Shown here piece after piece: positions 27,071 through 34,707 of a stretch of DNA of 64,000 nt; within the stretch, counting starts at the first letter, position 1; each line of letters begins with the position of its first letter. A program made the position numbers and the translations under genes. The stretch comes from Rhodococcus sp. SBT000017 (GTDB lineage Bacteria > Actinomycetota > Actinomycetes > Mycobacteriales > Mycobacteriaceae). The notes under the pieces are model-generated. The model saw only the letters and a program-made list of their open reading frames with translations, was not told the origin of the DNA and did not search any database. The stretch is from assembly GCF_003688915.1 (NCBI RefSeq), contig NZ_REFU01000001.1, positions 558,001 to 622,000 of the forward strand, in the 5' to 3' direction.

Positions 27071-27316
27071 TCAGCGCGCGCGGGAAGCTACGTCGGCCGT
27101 CTGCACGTTGTCGTCGATGTAGGCGCGGATGTCGCCCACTCGGTACAGCACACGAGCACCGACCTTGACGTAGGGAACGCCGACACGGCGAGAGCGGTCC
27201 TGCCGCAGCTTTGCCTCGGTCGTGCGTAGGTAGGTCGCGGTCTCGCGGGCATCGAGCAGGACGTCGAGTCCGGCCGGGGCAGGGGACGGTGTCGTGGGGG
27301 CGGTGCGTGCTGGCAT
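27071..27316 (-). CDS. xis: Excisionase/AlpA-like HTH protein
   Basis: 81 residues. A single winged-helix HTH_17 domain (LDVLLDARETATYLRTTEAK then VPYVKVGARVLYRVGDIRAY) as in MerR-type excisionases and AlpA regulators that bend attachment-site DNA and direct the integrase to excise. It is divergent from the repressor-integrase pair with a 137-bp region between, and lies just upstream of the replication gene, so excision and replication would be switched on together. The symbol is by role, not by strict homology. Confidence 0.8.
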   Translation of the reverse strand: MPARTAPTTPSPAPAGLDVLLDARETATYLRTTEAKLRQDRSRRVGVPYVKVGARVLYRVGDIRAYIDDNVQTADVASRAR

Positions 27317-27406
27317 GTCGGATCCTTCGTTGCGAAACGTATAGCGTCGCTGCGGATCCGATTCCGCTGCCTCGTCACCCGGTCGGGTGCGCTGAGTGGA
27401 ACTTAC

Positions 27407-27440
27407 CAGTGATGTTACGTGCTGTCACGTAACTTCACTG
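27407..27440. promoter_or_regulatory. Operator-like palindrome between repressor and excisionase
   Basis: A 34-bp dyad with 15-bp arms matching at 14 positions (CAGTGAtGTTACGTG / CACGTAACtTCACTG) and a 4-nt centre; the inner 8 bp are perfect. It ends 13 bp before the GTG of the repressor, in the divergent promoter region, and is the obvious binding site for that repressor. Confidence 0.7.
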
Positions 27441-27453
27441 CTACAGTCGCACT

Positions 27454-28131
27454 GTGTCATCCGAAACCATCGGCTCGCTGGTCGGCCGAAACGCCAGACG
27501 TCTACGCCGAGACGCCGGGACCTCTCTCGATGATCTCGCGCGAGCATCGGCGCTGTACGGCGCAGCGTGGACGCCGAGCCGGGTCAGCGACATCGAATCG
27601 GGGCGAGGAACGCCGAGCCTGTCGACGATGCTGGTTTACTGCGCAGCGCTGACGCGCACGAGTGGGGGAGACGTGACGCTCCCCGACCTGTTCGAGGGGA
27701 GCGCCGTAGTGCAGCTCACCGATGGTCTGGAGGTGTACGCATCGGCTATGCGTCGCGCAGTGGGCGGGGGATCGACTGCGTTCACTGCTGAGGACGTACC
27801 GCACGCGAACGCGCCCGGATCACTGCCCGAAATCGGCGACCACGCGGGGGCTGCGGTGCCCGAGGGGAGTCGACTTCCGTCGGGGGCCGACCGGGCGGCA
27901 GTCGCACTCGCGGTGTCGGCGATGACAGGGCTCGCGGACACGCGTGCGGCCAAGACACTCGGCCTCGACATCTTCGAGCTCACAGCGTGGTCGTACCGGC
28001 TGTGGGGCGCACCATTCGGGCTGGAGCGGGACAGGCGCGCAGGTCCCGAGGGCAACGCACAACGCAGGGGACAGGTCACGCGCGGCCTGTTTTCCGAACT
28101 ACGGACGGCACTCGCGGAGGGCGACCACTGA
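27454..28131 (+). CDS. HTH transcriptional repressor of the element
   Basis: 225 residues from GTG 27,454. An N-terminal XRE-like HTH (GRNARRLRRDAGTSLDDLAR; WTPSRVSDIESGRGTPSLST) is followed by a linker and an Ala-rich C-terminal half ending in a helical region (LGLDIFELTAWSYRLWGAPF). It is probably the lysogeny repressor, acting at the palindrome 13 bp upstream and controlling the divergent excisionase-replication operon. Its stop shares one base with the integrase ATG (TGATG), so repressor and integrase are made from the same message. Confidence 0.8.
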   Translation: MSSETIGSLVGRNARRLRRDAGTSLDDLARASALYGAAWTPSRVSDIESGRGTPSLSTMLVYCAALTRTSGGDVTLPDLFEGSAVVQLTDGLEVYASAMRRAVGGGSTAFTAEDVPHANAPGSLPEIGDHAGAAVPEGSRLPSGADRAAVALAVSAMTGLADTRAAKTLGLDIFELTAWSYRLWGAPFGLERDRRAGPEGNAQRRGQVTRGLFSELRTALAEGDH

Positions 28132-29297
28132 TGGCGACGATCACCAAGTACACCGACACCCGAGGTAAGTCGTTCTATCGGGTCAACTACCGCACGCCCG
28201 AGCGCAAGCAGACTACGAAACGTGGGTTCACGACCAAAAGGGCGGCGCAGGACTTCGCCGCGACAATCCACGTGAGCAAGCTGCGCGGGGAGTACATCGA
28301 CGAGTCCGAGGGCAAGGTGACCGTCGGATCGCTCGGTGTCGGGTGGCTCGCGCGGCAGACCCACCTCAAGGCGTCGAGCGCGCGAACAGTCGATGTTGCG
28401 TGGCGCGTCCATGTCGAGCCTCGATGGGCGGATGTACGGATCGCCGATATTCGTCACTCCGCCGTGCAGCAGTGGGTCTCGGACATGAGCGCCAAAAGTG
28501 GCCCGGTGACTGTCATTCGAGCGTTCGGCGTATTTGCGTCGATCCTCGACGAGGCGGTCAAGGATCGCCGACTCATCGCCAATCCTGCGCGAGGAGTGAA
28601 GCTGCCACGCAAGGGCAAGGCCGAGCACAGCTACTTGACCGACGACCAGGTGTGGCACTTCGCGCGCGAGGCGGGGCCGACCAAGGGAGCGATCGTGCTC
28701 GTGCTCGCATACTGCGGCCTGCGGTGGGGTGAGCTTGCGGCGCTGCGTGTGTCGGACGTCGACATGTTGCGTCGTCGGATCCACGTCCGGCGAAACGCCG
28801 TCAACGTCGGCGGCAAGGTCGTCGTCGGCACGCCGAAAACACACGAGCTGCGCACCATGACGTTTCCCAAGTTCCTCAGCGAGCCGCTCGCGGCTGCGTG
28901 CGCGGGCAAGGCGAGAGATGCCCTCGTGTTCCCGAACGCCCGAGGTGACTACGCGAAGTCGCCCGGTGCCCGGACGTGGTTCTCGCACGCGGTGGCTCGG
29001 TGCGTGGCGGCCACCGCCGAGCAGCGCACCACCGAGGTCGACTCGATCGGCGCAGCCGAGACACCAGAGTTCCCGCGGGTGACACCGCACGATCTGCGGC
29101 ACACCGCCGCGTCGCTCGCTGTTTCGGCGGGTGCAAACGTCAAGGCGGTCCAGAAGATGCTCGGACACGCGTCGGCCGCGATGACGCTGGACACCTATGC
29201 GGACCTGTTCGACACCGACGCCGAGGCGGTCGCCGACGCACACGATTCACGCGTTTCTGAGGGTGATGTGGTCAAAATGTGGTCACGAGCGACGTAG
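28131..29297 (+). CDS. int: Tyrosine recombinase (integrase)
   Basis: 388 residues. N-terminal arm-binding domain (MATITKYTDTRGKSFYRVNY), SAM-like core-binding domain (residues ~65-160), then the catalytic domain with R198 (YCGLRWGEL), H320-x-x-R323 (PHDLRHTAAS), H346 (LGHASAAM) and the nucleophile Y356 (DTYADLF). All catalytic residues are present, so it should be active. ATG 28,131 is coupled to the repressor stop; the frame is open further upstream but inside the repressor gene. The gene points at the target tRNA and its 3' end contains one of the arm-type repeats. Confidence 0.96.
   Translation: MATITKYTDTRGKSFYRVNYRTPERKQTTKRGFTTKRAAQDFAATIHVSKLRGEYIDESEGKVTVGSLGVGWLARQTHLKASSARTVDVAWRVHVEPRWADVRIADIRHSAVQQWVSDMSAKSGPVTVIRAFGVFASILDEAVKDRRLIANPARGVKLPRKGKAEHSYLTDDQVWHFAREAGPTKGAIVLVLAYCGLRWGELAALRVSDVDMLRRRIHVRRNAVNVGGKVVVGTPKTHELRTMTFPKFLSEPLAAACAGKARDALVFPNARGDYAKSPGARTWFSHAVARCVAATAEQRTTEVDSIGAAETPEFPRVTPHDLRHTAASLAVSAGANVKAVQKMLGHASAAMTLDTYADLFDTDAEAVADAHDSRVSEGDVVKMWSRAT
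29265..29286 (+). repeat. Putative integrase arm-type site, right
   Basis: Second copy of the 22-bp tandem ATGTGGTCA block (21/22 match to 15,768-15,789, same orientation), within the last codons of the integrase gene and 67 bp from the right core. Confidence 0.55.
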
Positions 29298-29318
29298 GCA
29301 GCCGACGTCCTGCGTGTT

Positions 29319-29345
29319 CTAAGTCGTTGACCAGCAACGACTTAG
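29319..29345 (+). terminator. Hairpin between the integrase and attR
   Basis: Perfect 11-bp inverted repeat (CTAAGTCGTTG / CAACGACTTAG, 5-nt loop) 22 bp after the integrase stop and 8 bp before the core. No T-run follows. It may terminate integrase transcription or form part of attP. Confidence 0.5.
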
Positions 29346-29353
29346 CGATACTG

Positions 29354-29381
29354 CGTGGTGCCCTCGGTGAGACTCGAACTC
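29354..29381. repeat. attR core, 28-bp direct repeat (right copy)
   Basis: Identical to 15,636-15,663. It forms the 3' end of the tRNA gene, so integration keeps the tRNA complete. Confidence 0.9.
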
Positions 29382-29432
29382 ACACTGGACGGGTTTTGAA
29401 TCCGTTTCCTCTGCCAATTGGGATACGAGGGC
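29356..29432 (-). tRNA. tRNA with anticodon CAA (tRNA-Leu-like, short variable loop)
   Basis: 77 nt ending in an encoded CCA. The acceptor stem GCCCTCG/CGAGGGC pairs perfectly; the T-arm is GTGAG-TTCGAGT-CTCAC; the anticodon loop is TTCAAAA, giving CAA, which reads the leucine codon TTG. The variable loop is only five bases (CCAGT), whereas bacterial leucine tRNAs normally have a long variable arm, and the last pair of the anticodon stem (A31 with C39) is mismatched. The 3' half from the T-arm on is contributed by the integrated element. The gene is certain as a tRNA; its amino-acid identity is less so. Confidence 0.85.
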
Positions 29433-29552
29433 TGGCGTCTTTCAAGCAACGATTGTCGAGTTTAGAAGATGCGCTTTCGGCGTCGCGCACCGGTACCCTT
29501 CAGATGCTCGACGGCCCTGATGGGCGATGACAGTCAAAGGAGACCGATACAG

Positions 29553-30185
29553 ATGAATGCTCCTGGTGCGCACGGTACTGGCAAGCCCCCGCTTCGCGTG
29601 GTGGTGGCAGAGGACGAATCCCTGATCCGATTGGACCTCGTGGAGATGCTCCGCGAGGAGGGCTACGACGTGGTCGGTGAAGCGGCCGACGGTCAGCAGG
29701 CGGTGGAGTTGGCCGTCGAACTGCGTCCCGATCTGGTCATCATGGATGTGAAGATGCCGCGGCGGGACGGAATCGATGCCGCGTCTGAGATCGCCGAGAA
29801 GCGCATTGCGCCCGTCGTGATTCTCACCGCGTTCAGTCAACGCGAGCTCGTGGAGAAGGCTCGCGATGCCGGTGCGATGGCGTATCTGGTCAAGCCGTTC
29901 ACCAAGGCCGATCTGATGCCTGCGGTGGAGTTGGCCGCCAGCCGTTTCGGTGAGATCTCCGCGCTCGAAGCCGAGATCGTGGATCTGCAGGATCGGCTCG
30001 AGACGCGCAAGCTCATCGAGAAGGCCAAGGGCATCCTGATGGAATCGCAATCGCTCACAGAACCGCAGGCGTTCAAGTGGATTCAGCGCGCCGCAATGGA
30101 TCGCAGGACGACGATGAAAGCCGTCGCCGAAGTAGTGATCGAGACACTCGGTACTCCTGCGAACAAGCCTGCGGCAGAGGGGTGA
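29553..30185 (+). CDS. pdtaR: ANTAR-domain response regulator
   Basis: 210 residues from ATG 29,553 (AGGAGA about ten bases upstream). Receiver domain: acidic pocket VVVAEDESLIRLD, phosphoacceptor Asp in LVIMDVKMPRRDG, switch Thr in VVILTAFSQ and Lys in YLVKPFTKADL. The C-terminal ANTAR domain (TRKLIEKAKGILMESQSLTE then AFKWIQRAAMDRRTTMKAVA) binds paired hairpins in nascent RNA and blocks termination. It matches mycobacterial PdtaR (Rv1626), and the position upstream of polA agrees. The cognate PdtaS kinase is not in the window. Confidence 0.95.
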   Translation: MNAPGAHGTGKPPLRVVVAEDESLIRLDLVEMLREEGYDVVGEAADGQQAVELAVELRPDLVIMDVKMPRRDGIDAASEIAEKRIAPVVILTAFSQRELVEKARDAGAMAYLVKPFTKADLMPAVELAASRFGEISALEAEIVDLQDRLETRKLIEKAKGILMESQSLTEPQAFKWIQRAAMDRRTTMKAVAEVVIETLGTPANKPAAEG

Positions 30186-30358
30186 TCGGCTCCCGAAAGC
30201 TACGGCCACGTAAAACTTCGACTCCCTAGGTCACAGTCAGGTCACGAGCCTCGTTCTAGGCCTTGCGAATCGGCTCCGAGCGTTAGCGTCTGATCCACAC
30301 GTGAGCCACATGCAACTCAGGTGCGCTTCAACGACGAGCAATTTCAAGGAGAACCTAG

Positions 30359-31693
30359 ATGGCAATTCGGACCTATGTCCGCACGGCTGCGGTGGTGAGC
30401 GTTACCTCGCTCGCACTGTTCGGCTGTTCGTCGAGCGACGACTCGGGCTCGACCGACTCCACCACGGCCAGCGGCGGCACTGCAGCCGCGGAAACGACCG
30501 TCTCCACCGATTGCGAGCCCGAGCAGGCCACAGCAGGGGCCACGCCCGTCACCGATCCTCTGGTCGTCGGAACCTTGCTGCCCAACACCGGCAGCCTGGC
30601 CTTCCTCGGACCGCCCGAGGTCGCTGGTGTCCAGCTCGCAGTCAACGACATCAACGCTGCCGGTGGTGTCTTGGACCAGCCGGTCACGCTGATCCCCGGC
30701 GACTCCGGTGACACCACCACCGACACCGCCAACACCACCGTCGACCGCCTGCTCGCAGGCGGTGCCGACGTCATCGTCGGTGCAGCGTCCTCGGCAGTCT
30801 CCCTGCAGGTCATCGACAAGATCACCAGCGCGGGCGTCGTGCAGATCTCGCCGGCCAACACGTCCGACCAGTTCGTCTGCTACCCGGACAGCGGCCTCTA
30901 CTTCCGCACCGCTCCCACCGATGTGCTGCAGGCTCAGGCCCTCGCGGACCTCATCGCCCAGGACGGTGCCCAGCGGGTGTCGATCCTCGCCCTGAACGAC
31001 CCGTACGGAACGGGCTTGGCCAACAACACGGTCGAGAACCTCGAAGCCGCGGGAATCGCGTCCGATCAGCTCCAGACGATCATCTACGATCCCAACGCTC
31101 AGTCGTACAACGCCGAGATCGACGACGTGAACAACTTCGCACCCGATGCTGTCGCCGTGATCGGATTCGACGAGTCCGCTCGCATCATCACCCGTATGCA
31201 CGAGCTCGGAATCGGACCGTCCGACGGCACGTTGGTCTACGGCGTCGACGGCAATATGGGCAATGCACTCGGCGAGTCGATGGCTCCGGGTCTGCTCGAC
31301 ACGATGCGGGGCACCACGCCGCTGACCGACGTCGGTACCGCGTTCCAGGACCGACTCAAGACCGTCGATCCCGCGCTCGTCGACTTCAACTACGCGGGTG
31401 AGTCCTACGACGCCGTTGTGATTCCTGCACTGGCAGCAATTCAGGCCGGATCGACTGCGGGCGTGGATATTGCGGCCAACATCAACAGTGTCACCAAGGA
31501 CGGCGAGAAGTGCACGACGTTCGAGGAATGCCTTCCGTTGCTGCAGGCAGGCACCGACATCGACTACGACGGTGTCACCGGTGCGCTCAACTTCAGTGAC
31601 GCAGGCGAACCGGCAACCGGTTCGTACGGCAACCTGGTCTTCGGGCCGGACAACACCCTCACCACGGATGGATACATCGTCGTCGGTGAGTGA
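30359..31693 (+). CDS. Branched-chain amino acid-type ABC transporter substrate-binding lipoprotein
   Basis: 444 residues. Signal peptide with lipobox (SVTSLALFGC), then a Ser/Asp/Thr-rich linker and a type I periplasmic-binding domain of the Peripla_BP_6 kind (VVGTLLPNTGSLAFLGPPEV; GGVLDQPVTLIPGDSGDTTT; VIGFDESARIITRMHELGIG). Delivers ligand (branched-chain amino acids, amides or urea; not determinable here) to the membrane complex encoded by the convergent livFGMH genes. AAGGAGA six bases before ATG 30,359 gives the start. It ends at a strong terminator. Confidence 0.92.
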   Translation: MAIRTYVRTAAVVSVTSLALFGCSSSDDSGSTDSTTASGGTAAAETTVSTDCEPEQATAGATPVTDPLVVGTLLPNTGSLAFLGPPEVAGVQLAVNDINAAGGVLDQPVTLIPGDSGDTTTDTANTTVDRLLAGGADVIVGAASSAVSLQVIDKITSAGVVQISPANTSDQFVCYPDSGLYFRTAPTDVLQAQALADLIAQDGAQRVSILALNDPYGTGLANNTVENLEAAGIASDQLQTIIYDPNAQSYNAEIDDVNNFAPDAVAVIGFDESARIITRMHELGIGPSDGTLVYGVDGNMGNALGESMAPGLLDTMRGTTPLTDVGTAFQDRLKTVDPALVDFNYAGESYDAVVIPALAAIQAGSTAGVDIAANINSVTKDGEKCTTFEECLPLLQAGTDIDYDGVTGALNFSDAGEPATGSYGNLVFGPDNTLTTDGYIVVGE

Positions 31694-31710
31694 TCTGTAA
31701 CTGTCACACA

Positions 31711-31753
31711 GCCACTGGGCCCGAGTCCTCGATCAGGACTCGGGCCCAGTGGC
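31711..31753 (+). terminator. Terminator of the substrate-binding-protein gene
   Basis: Perfect 19-bp inverted repeat (starts GCCACTGGGCCCGAGTCC) with a 5-nt loop, 17 bp after the stop. Very stable hairpin without a long T-run, as is usual in high-GC actinobacteria. Confidence 0.85.
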
Positions 31754-31786
31754 TTGCGTACGCGCCGCATGTTCGACGCCAGCGAG

Positions 31787-31822
31787 AAGGCCCCGGTTCG
31801 ATGTCGATCGAACCGGGGCCTT
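31787..31822 (-). terminator. Terminator of the livHMGF operon
   Basis: Perfect 16-bp inverted repeat (AAGGCCCCGGTTCGAT / ATCGAACCGGGGCCTT, 4-nt loop) 17 bp beyond the livF stop on the minus strand; the flanking bases allow it to serve the convergent gene as well. Confidence 0.85.
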
Positions 31823-31838
31823 CGTCGCTGCCGAGCAG

Positions 31839-32654
31839 CTACTTCTTCTCTTTGCTTCCTGCCAGTGTGCCGAGATACAGCTCGATCACCTTCGGGTCGT
31901 TCATCAACGCCGGACCGGTATCGGTGTAGGCGTTGCGGCCCTGATCGAGAACGTATCCGCGGTCGCAGATCTGCAGGCATCGACGGGCATTCTGCTCGAC
32001 CATGATGATCGAGACACCGGCCGCATTGATCTTCTTGCAGCGGATGAACACCTCGTCCTGGAACATCGGCGACAACCCGGCCGACGGCTCGTCGAGCAGC
32101 AGTACCGATGGTTCCATCATCAGTGCGCGTCCCATCGCCACCATCTGTCGCTCACCGCCGGAGAGCGCGCCGGCTTTGACCTTGCGGCGATCGCTCAGAA
32201 GTGGAAAGAGCTCGCTGACGAAATCGAAGCGTTCGTTGAACTTCTTGGGACGCAGATAGATTCCCATTTCGAGGTTCTCTTCGATGGTGAGCGACGGGAA
32301 CACATTCTGCGTCTGCGGGACGTAGCCGACGCCTTTCGTCACCAGCACGTGCGCCTCCGCGGACGTGATGGTGTCTCCGCGCAGTTTGACGCTGCCCTCC
32401 CGAACGGCAACGAGCCCGAACAGCGTCTTCAGCAGAGTCGACTTGCCGGCCCCGTTGGGGCCGATGATCCCGACGATCTCCCCGTCGTTGAGGAAGAAGT
32501 TGCACTCACTGAGGATGTTCACACCGGGGATGTACCCGGCGACCAGGCCGTCGGCGCGCAGTAGAGCACCTTCGGCGAGGCGGGCGTGTTCCCCGGGCGT
32601 GGCCGCGAACTCCGCGGGTGTCAGTTGCTGCTTCTCGGTGGTCGGTTCGCTCAT
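31839..32654 (-). CDS. livF: Branched-chain amino acid ABC transporter ATP-binding protein LivF
   Basis: 271 residues. Walker A GPNGAGKSTLLKT, Q-loop region KGVGYVPQTQNVFPSL, signature LSGGERQMVAMGRALM, Walker B LLLDEPSAGLSP and H-loop-adjacent IIMVEQNARRCL. The order of motifs and VPQTQNVFPSLTIEENL identify the LivF-type subunit. An N-terminal extension of ~35 residues (MSEPTTEKQQLTPAEFAATP) precedes the domain. Its ATG shares one base with the livG stop (TGATG). It is the last gene of the livH-livM-livG-livF operon. Confidence 0.94.
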   Translation of the reverse strand: MSEPTTEKQQLTPAEFAATPGEHARLAEGALLRADGLVAGYIPGVNILSECNFFLNDGEIVGIIGPNGAGKSTLLKTLFGLVAVREGSVKLRGDTITSAEAHVLVTKGVGYVPQTQNVFPSLTIEENLEMGIYLRPKKFNERFDFVSELFPLLSDRRKVKAGALSGGERQMVAMGRALMMEPSVLLLDEPSAGLSPMFQDEVFIRCKKINAAGVSIIMVEQNARRCLQICDRGYVLDQGRNAYTDTGPALMNDPKVIELYLGTLAGSKEKK

Positions 32655-33721
32655 CAGTTGACCTCCTTGGCCCGGTGGGATCCACCGTCGGTGGTGTCGG
32701 GCTTCACGAACTCCGGTTCCGACAGATCGCCACCGGCCGCAAGCTCCTCGACCTCGGCTTTCTTCAGTACCTCTGCCAGTTCGGCAGTGGCACCGACGGG
32801 ATTGCCGTCGGCATCGAATTCGAGAGCCTGATCGTGGTGGCTGCCGAGATACGCATCGACGACGGCACCGTTGTTCGAGAGCTCCTCCGGTGTCGATTCG
32901 GCGATCACACTGCCCTGCGCCATCACCACCACCCAGTCGCTGATGTCTCGGATGACGTCCATGTCGTGTTCGACGAACACCACCGTCATGCCGTCGTCGC
33001 GCAGTGACTTGATGTGCCCCAGAAGTGATTGCGTCAGTGCGGGATTGACCCCGGCCATCGGCTCGTCGAGCATCACCACGGACGGGTCGGTCATCAGCGC
33101 GCGGGCCATCTCGAGCAGTTTGCGCTGGCCGCCGGACAATGATCCGGCGAGGTCGTCGGCCTTGGCATCGAGTTTGAAGCGAGCGAGCAGCTCGTTCGCA
33201 CGCTCGGTCACCTCACGCTCCTGTGCCTTCCAGGTCCACGGGAGGAAGGTGTTCAGAATGCGTTCGCCGCGTTGCCCGGTGGCACCGAGTCGAACGTTGT
33301 CGAGAACCGTCAGTTTCGACAGTGCCTTGGTGAGCTGGAACGTTCTGACGACGCCCTTGCGGGCCACCTGGTGCGGATGCATCTTGCCCAGTTCCTGACC
33401 GTCCATCGACCAGGTGCCGGTGTCGGGTCGATCGAACCCGGTGAGCAGATTGAAGAGCGTCGTCTTGCCTGCACCGTTCGGGCCGATCAGACCGGTGATA
33501 CAGCCGCGTTGTATCTCGAGATGCGCTACGTCGACGGCCTTGAGACCGCCGAACGTGCGCGAGATGCCATCCACCACGAGAGTCGGATCGGGTTTCGCCG
33601 AGCCGGGTTCACCTGCCACTCCGGCGAACAGCGCCGCACGCTGATCGGCGTCGAGGGCCATGGCCGCCCGTGATTCGAGGGTGCTGGGATTCTTGTTCGG
33701 CGAGTTCTTCGCGTCAGGCAT
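32654..33721 (-). CDS. livG: Branched-chain amino acid ABC transporter ATP-binding protein LivG
   Basis: 355 residues. After a ~45-residue N-terminal extension comes the ABC domain: Walker A GPNGAGKTTLFNLLTGF, LTKALSKLTVLDNVRLGATG, signature LSGGQRKLLEMARALM, Walker B VMLDEPMAGVNPALTQ and FVEHDMDVI. The C-terminal ~70 residues (Glu/Ala-rich, VGATAELAEVLKKAEVEELA) are longer than in typical LivG and probably unstructured. It overlaps livM by 8 bp and livF by one base. Confidence 0.94.
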   Translation of the reverse strand: MPDAKNSPNKNPSTLESRAAMALDADQRAALFAGVAGEPGSAKPDPTLVVDGISRTFGGLKAVDVAHLEIQRGCITGLIGPNGAGKTTLFNLLTGFDRPDTGTWSMDGQELGKMHPHQVARKGVVRTFQLTKALSKLTVLDNVRLGATGQRGERILNTFLPWTWKAQEREVTERANELLARFKLDAKADDLAGSLSGGQRKLLEMARALMTDPSVVMLDEPMAGVNPALTQSLLGHIKSLRDDGMTVVFVEHDMDVIRDISDWVVVMAQGSVIAESTPEELSNNGAVVDAYLGSHHDQALEFDADGNPVGATAELAEVLKKAEVEELAAGGDLSEPEFVKPDTTDGGSHRAKEVN

Positions 33722-34703
33722 TGAGCTGAACCTCTCGCTTGTTGCCGAGAATGCCCTGGGGTCTGAACACCATCAGTAGTGCGATCAGGATTCCCAGGAG
33801 GACGAAACGGGTGGCACCGACCTGCTGCTCGGTGAGGTCGAGCAGCGGATCCGGCCCCGAGATGGCTTGACGCAGAATGGCGTCGGGGATCGAAAGCAGG
33901 AACCAGAACAGCATGGCTCCGACGACGGGACCGAACACTGTGGCCGCGCCGCCGAGAATCAGGGCTCCGAAGGCGAAGAACGTCTGCGCCGTGGAGTAGA
34001 AGTCGGGGTTGATCGACTTGGTCTGCAGGGCGTTGAAGACACCGCCCATGCCGCCGATCACACCACCGAGCACGAGCGCCTGCATCTTGTACACGAAGAC
34101 GTTCTTACCGAGCGAGCGTGCCGCATCCTCGTCTTCGCGCACCGCTTTCAGGACGCGACCCCACGGGCTGTGTGTCAGGAGATAGACGACGCCGCAGAGA
34201 ATGAGGACCAGCGACCAACCGACGACCATGGCCCACAGATCGTCACCGTAGAACTTCACCCCGACGAAGTCGTATTGCTTGCCCGAATCGAATGGGCTGA
34301 GCGAGGTGAACGGATCGGCAAATCCGAACAGGCCGTTGGTCGATGCGGTCACCGAGTCGCTGGCCGTGGATCTGAACACGAGACGAAGGATTTCCGACGC
34401 GGCGATCGTGACGATGGCCAGGTAGTCGGCGCGCAGTCGTAGCGTGGGAATGCCCAGCACCAGAGCCAACAGACCGGCGGCACCGAGGCCGACCAGAATG
34501 CCCAACCACAGCGGTTGTTCGTAGGTGATGGTCATGATGCCAACGCCGTAGCCGCCGAGCAGCGCGAAGCCGATCTGACCGAAGTTGAGCAGGCCGGCGT
34601 AGCCGAAGTGCAGGTTCAGGCCGATGGCAAGCAGCGCGTAGAAGATCGCGGACGGCCCGACGAGTTGAGCGAGGGAAACCTGGAGTGCTCCGAGAATATC
34701 CAT
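33714..34703 (-). CDS. livM: Branched-chain amino acid ABC transporter permease LivM
   Basis: 329 residues with about eight to ten hydrophobic helices. The family signatures AIGLNLHFGYAGLLNFGQIGF and the cytoplasmic coupling loop RVLKAVREDEDAARSLGKNV with VYKMQALVLGGVIGGMGG are present, and the C-terminus is VFRPQGILGNKREVQLNA. It forms the membrane channel with LivH. It starts 4 bp after the livH stop and overlaps livG by 8 bp. Confidence 0.94.
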   Translation of the reverse strand: MDILGALQVSLAQLVGPSAIFYALLAIGLNLHFGYAGLLNFGQIGFALLGGYGVGIMTITYEQPLWLGILVGLGAAGLLALVLGIPTLRLRADYLAIVTIAASEILRLVFRSTASDSVTASTNGLFGFADPFTSLSPFDSGKQYDFVGVKFYGDDLWAMVVGWSLVLILCGVVYLLTHSPWGRVLKAVREDEDAARSLGKNVFVYKMQALVLGGVIGGMGGVFNALQTKSINPDFYSTAQTFFAFGALILGGAATVFGPVVGAMLFWFLLSIPDAILRQAISGPDPLLDLTEQQVGATRFVLLGILIALLMVFRPQGILGNKREVQLNA

Positions 34704-34707
34704 GAGG

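Larger units (their letters stand above)
15636..29381. mobile_element. Integrated satellite-like element in a tRNA gene
   Basis: About 13.7 kb bounded by identical 28-bp repeats, the right copy lying in an intact tRNA gene next to the integrase. It encodes integrase, repressor, excisionase, a DUF3987-like replication protein, small-terminase-like and large terminase proteins, a serine resolvase and roughly a dozen small proteins of unknown function. No portal, capsid, protease, tail or lysis gene is recognised. Most genes on the minus strand overlap by 1-4 bp, which argues for a selected compact operon rather than decay. It interrupts chromosomal gene order between the pyk-tesB block and pdtaR. 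Candidates: phage satellite, packaging-competent genomic island, or reduced prophage. Confidence 0.85.

Noticed and set aside
27987..28130. Upstream extension of the integrase frame
   Set aside because: It lies inside the repressor coding end; ATG 28,131 overlaps the repressor stop and begins with a typical integrase N-terminus.
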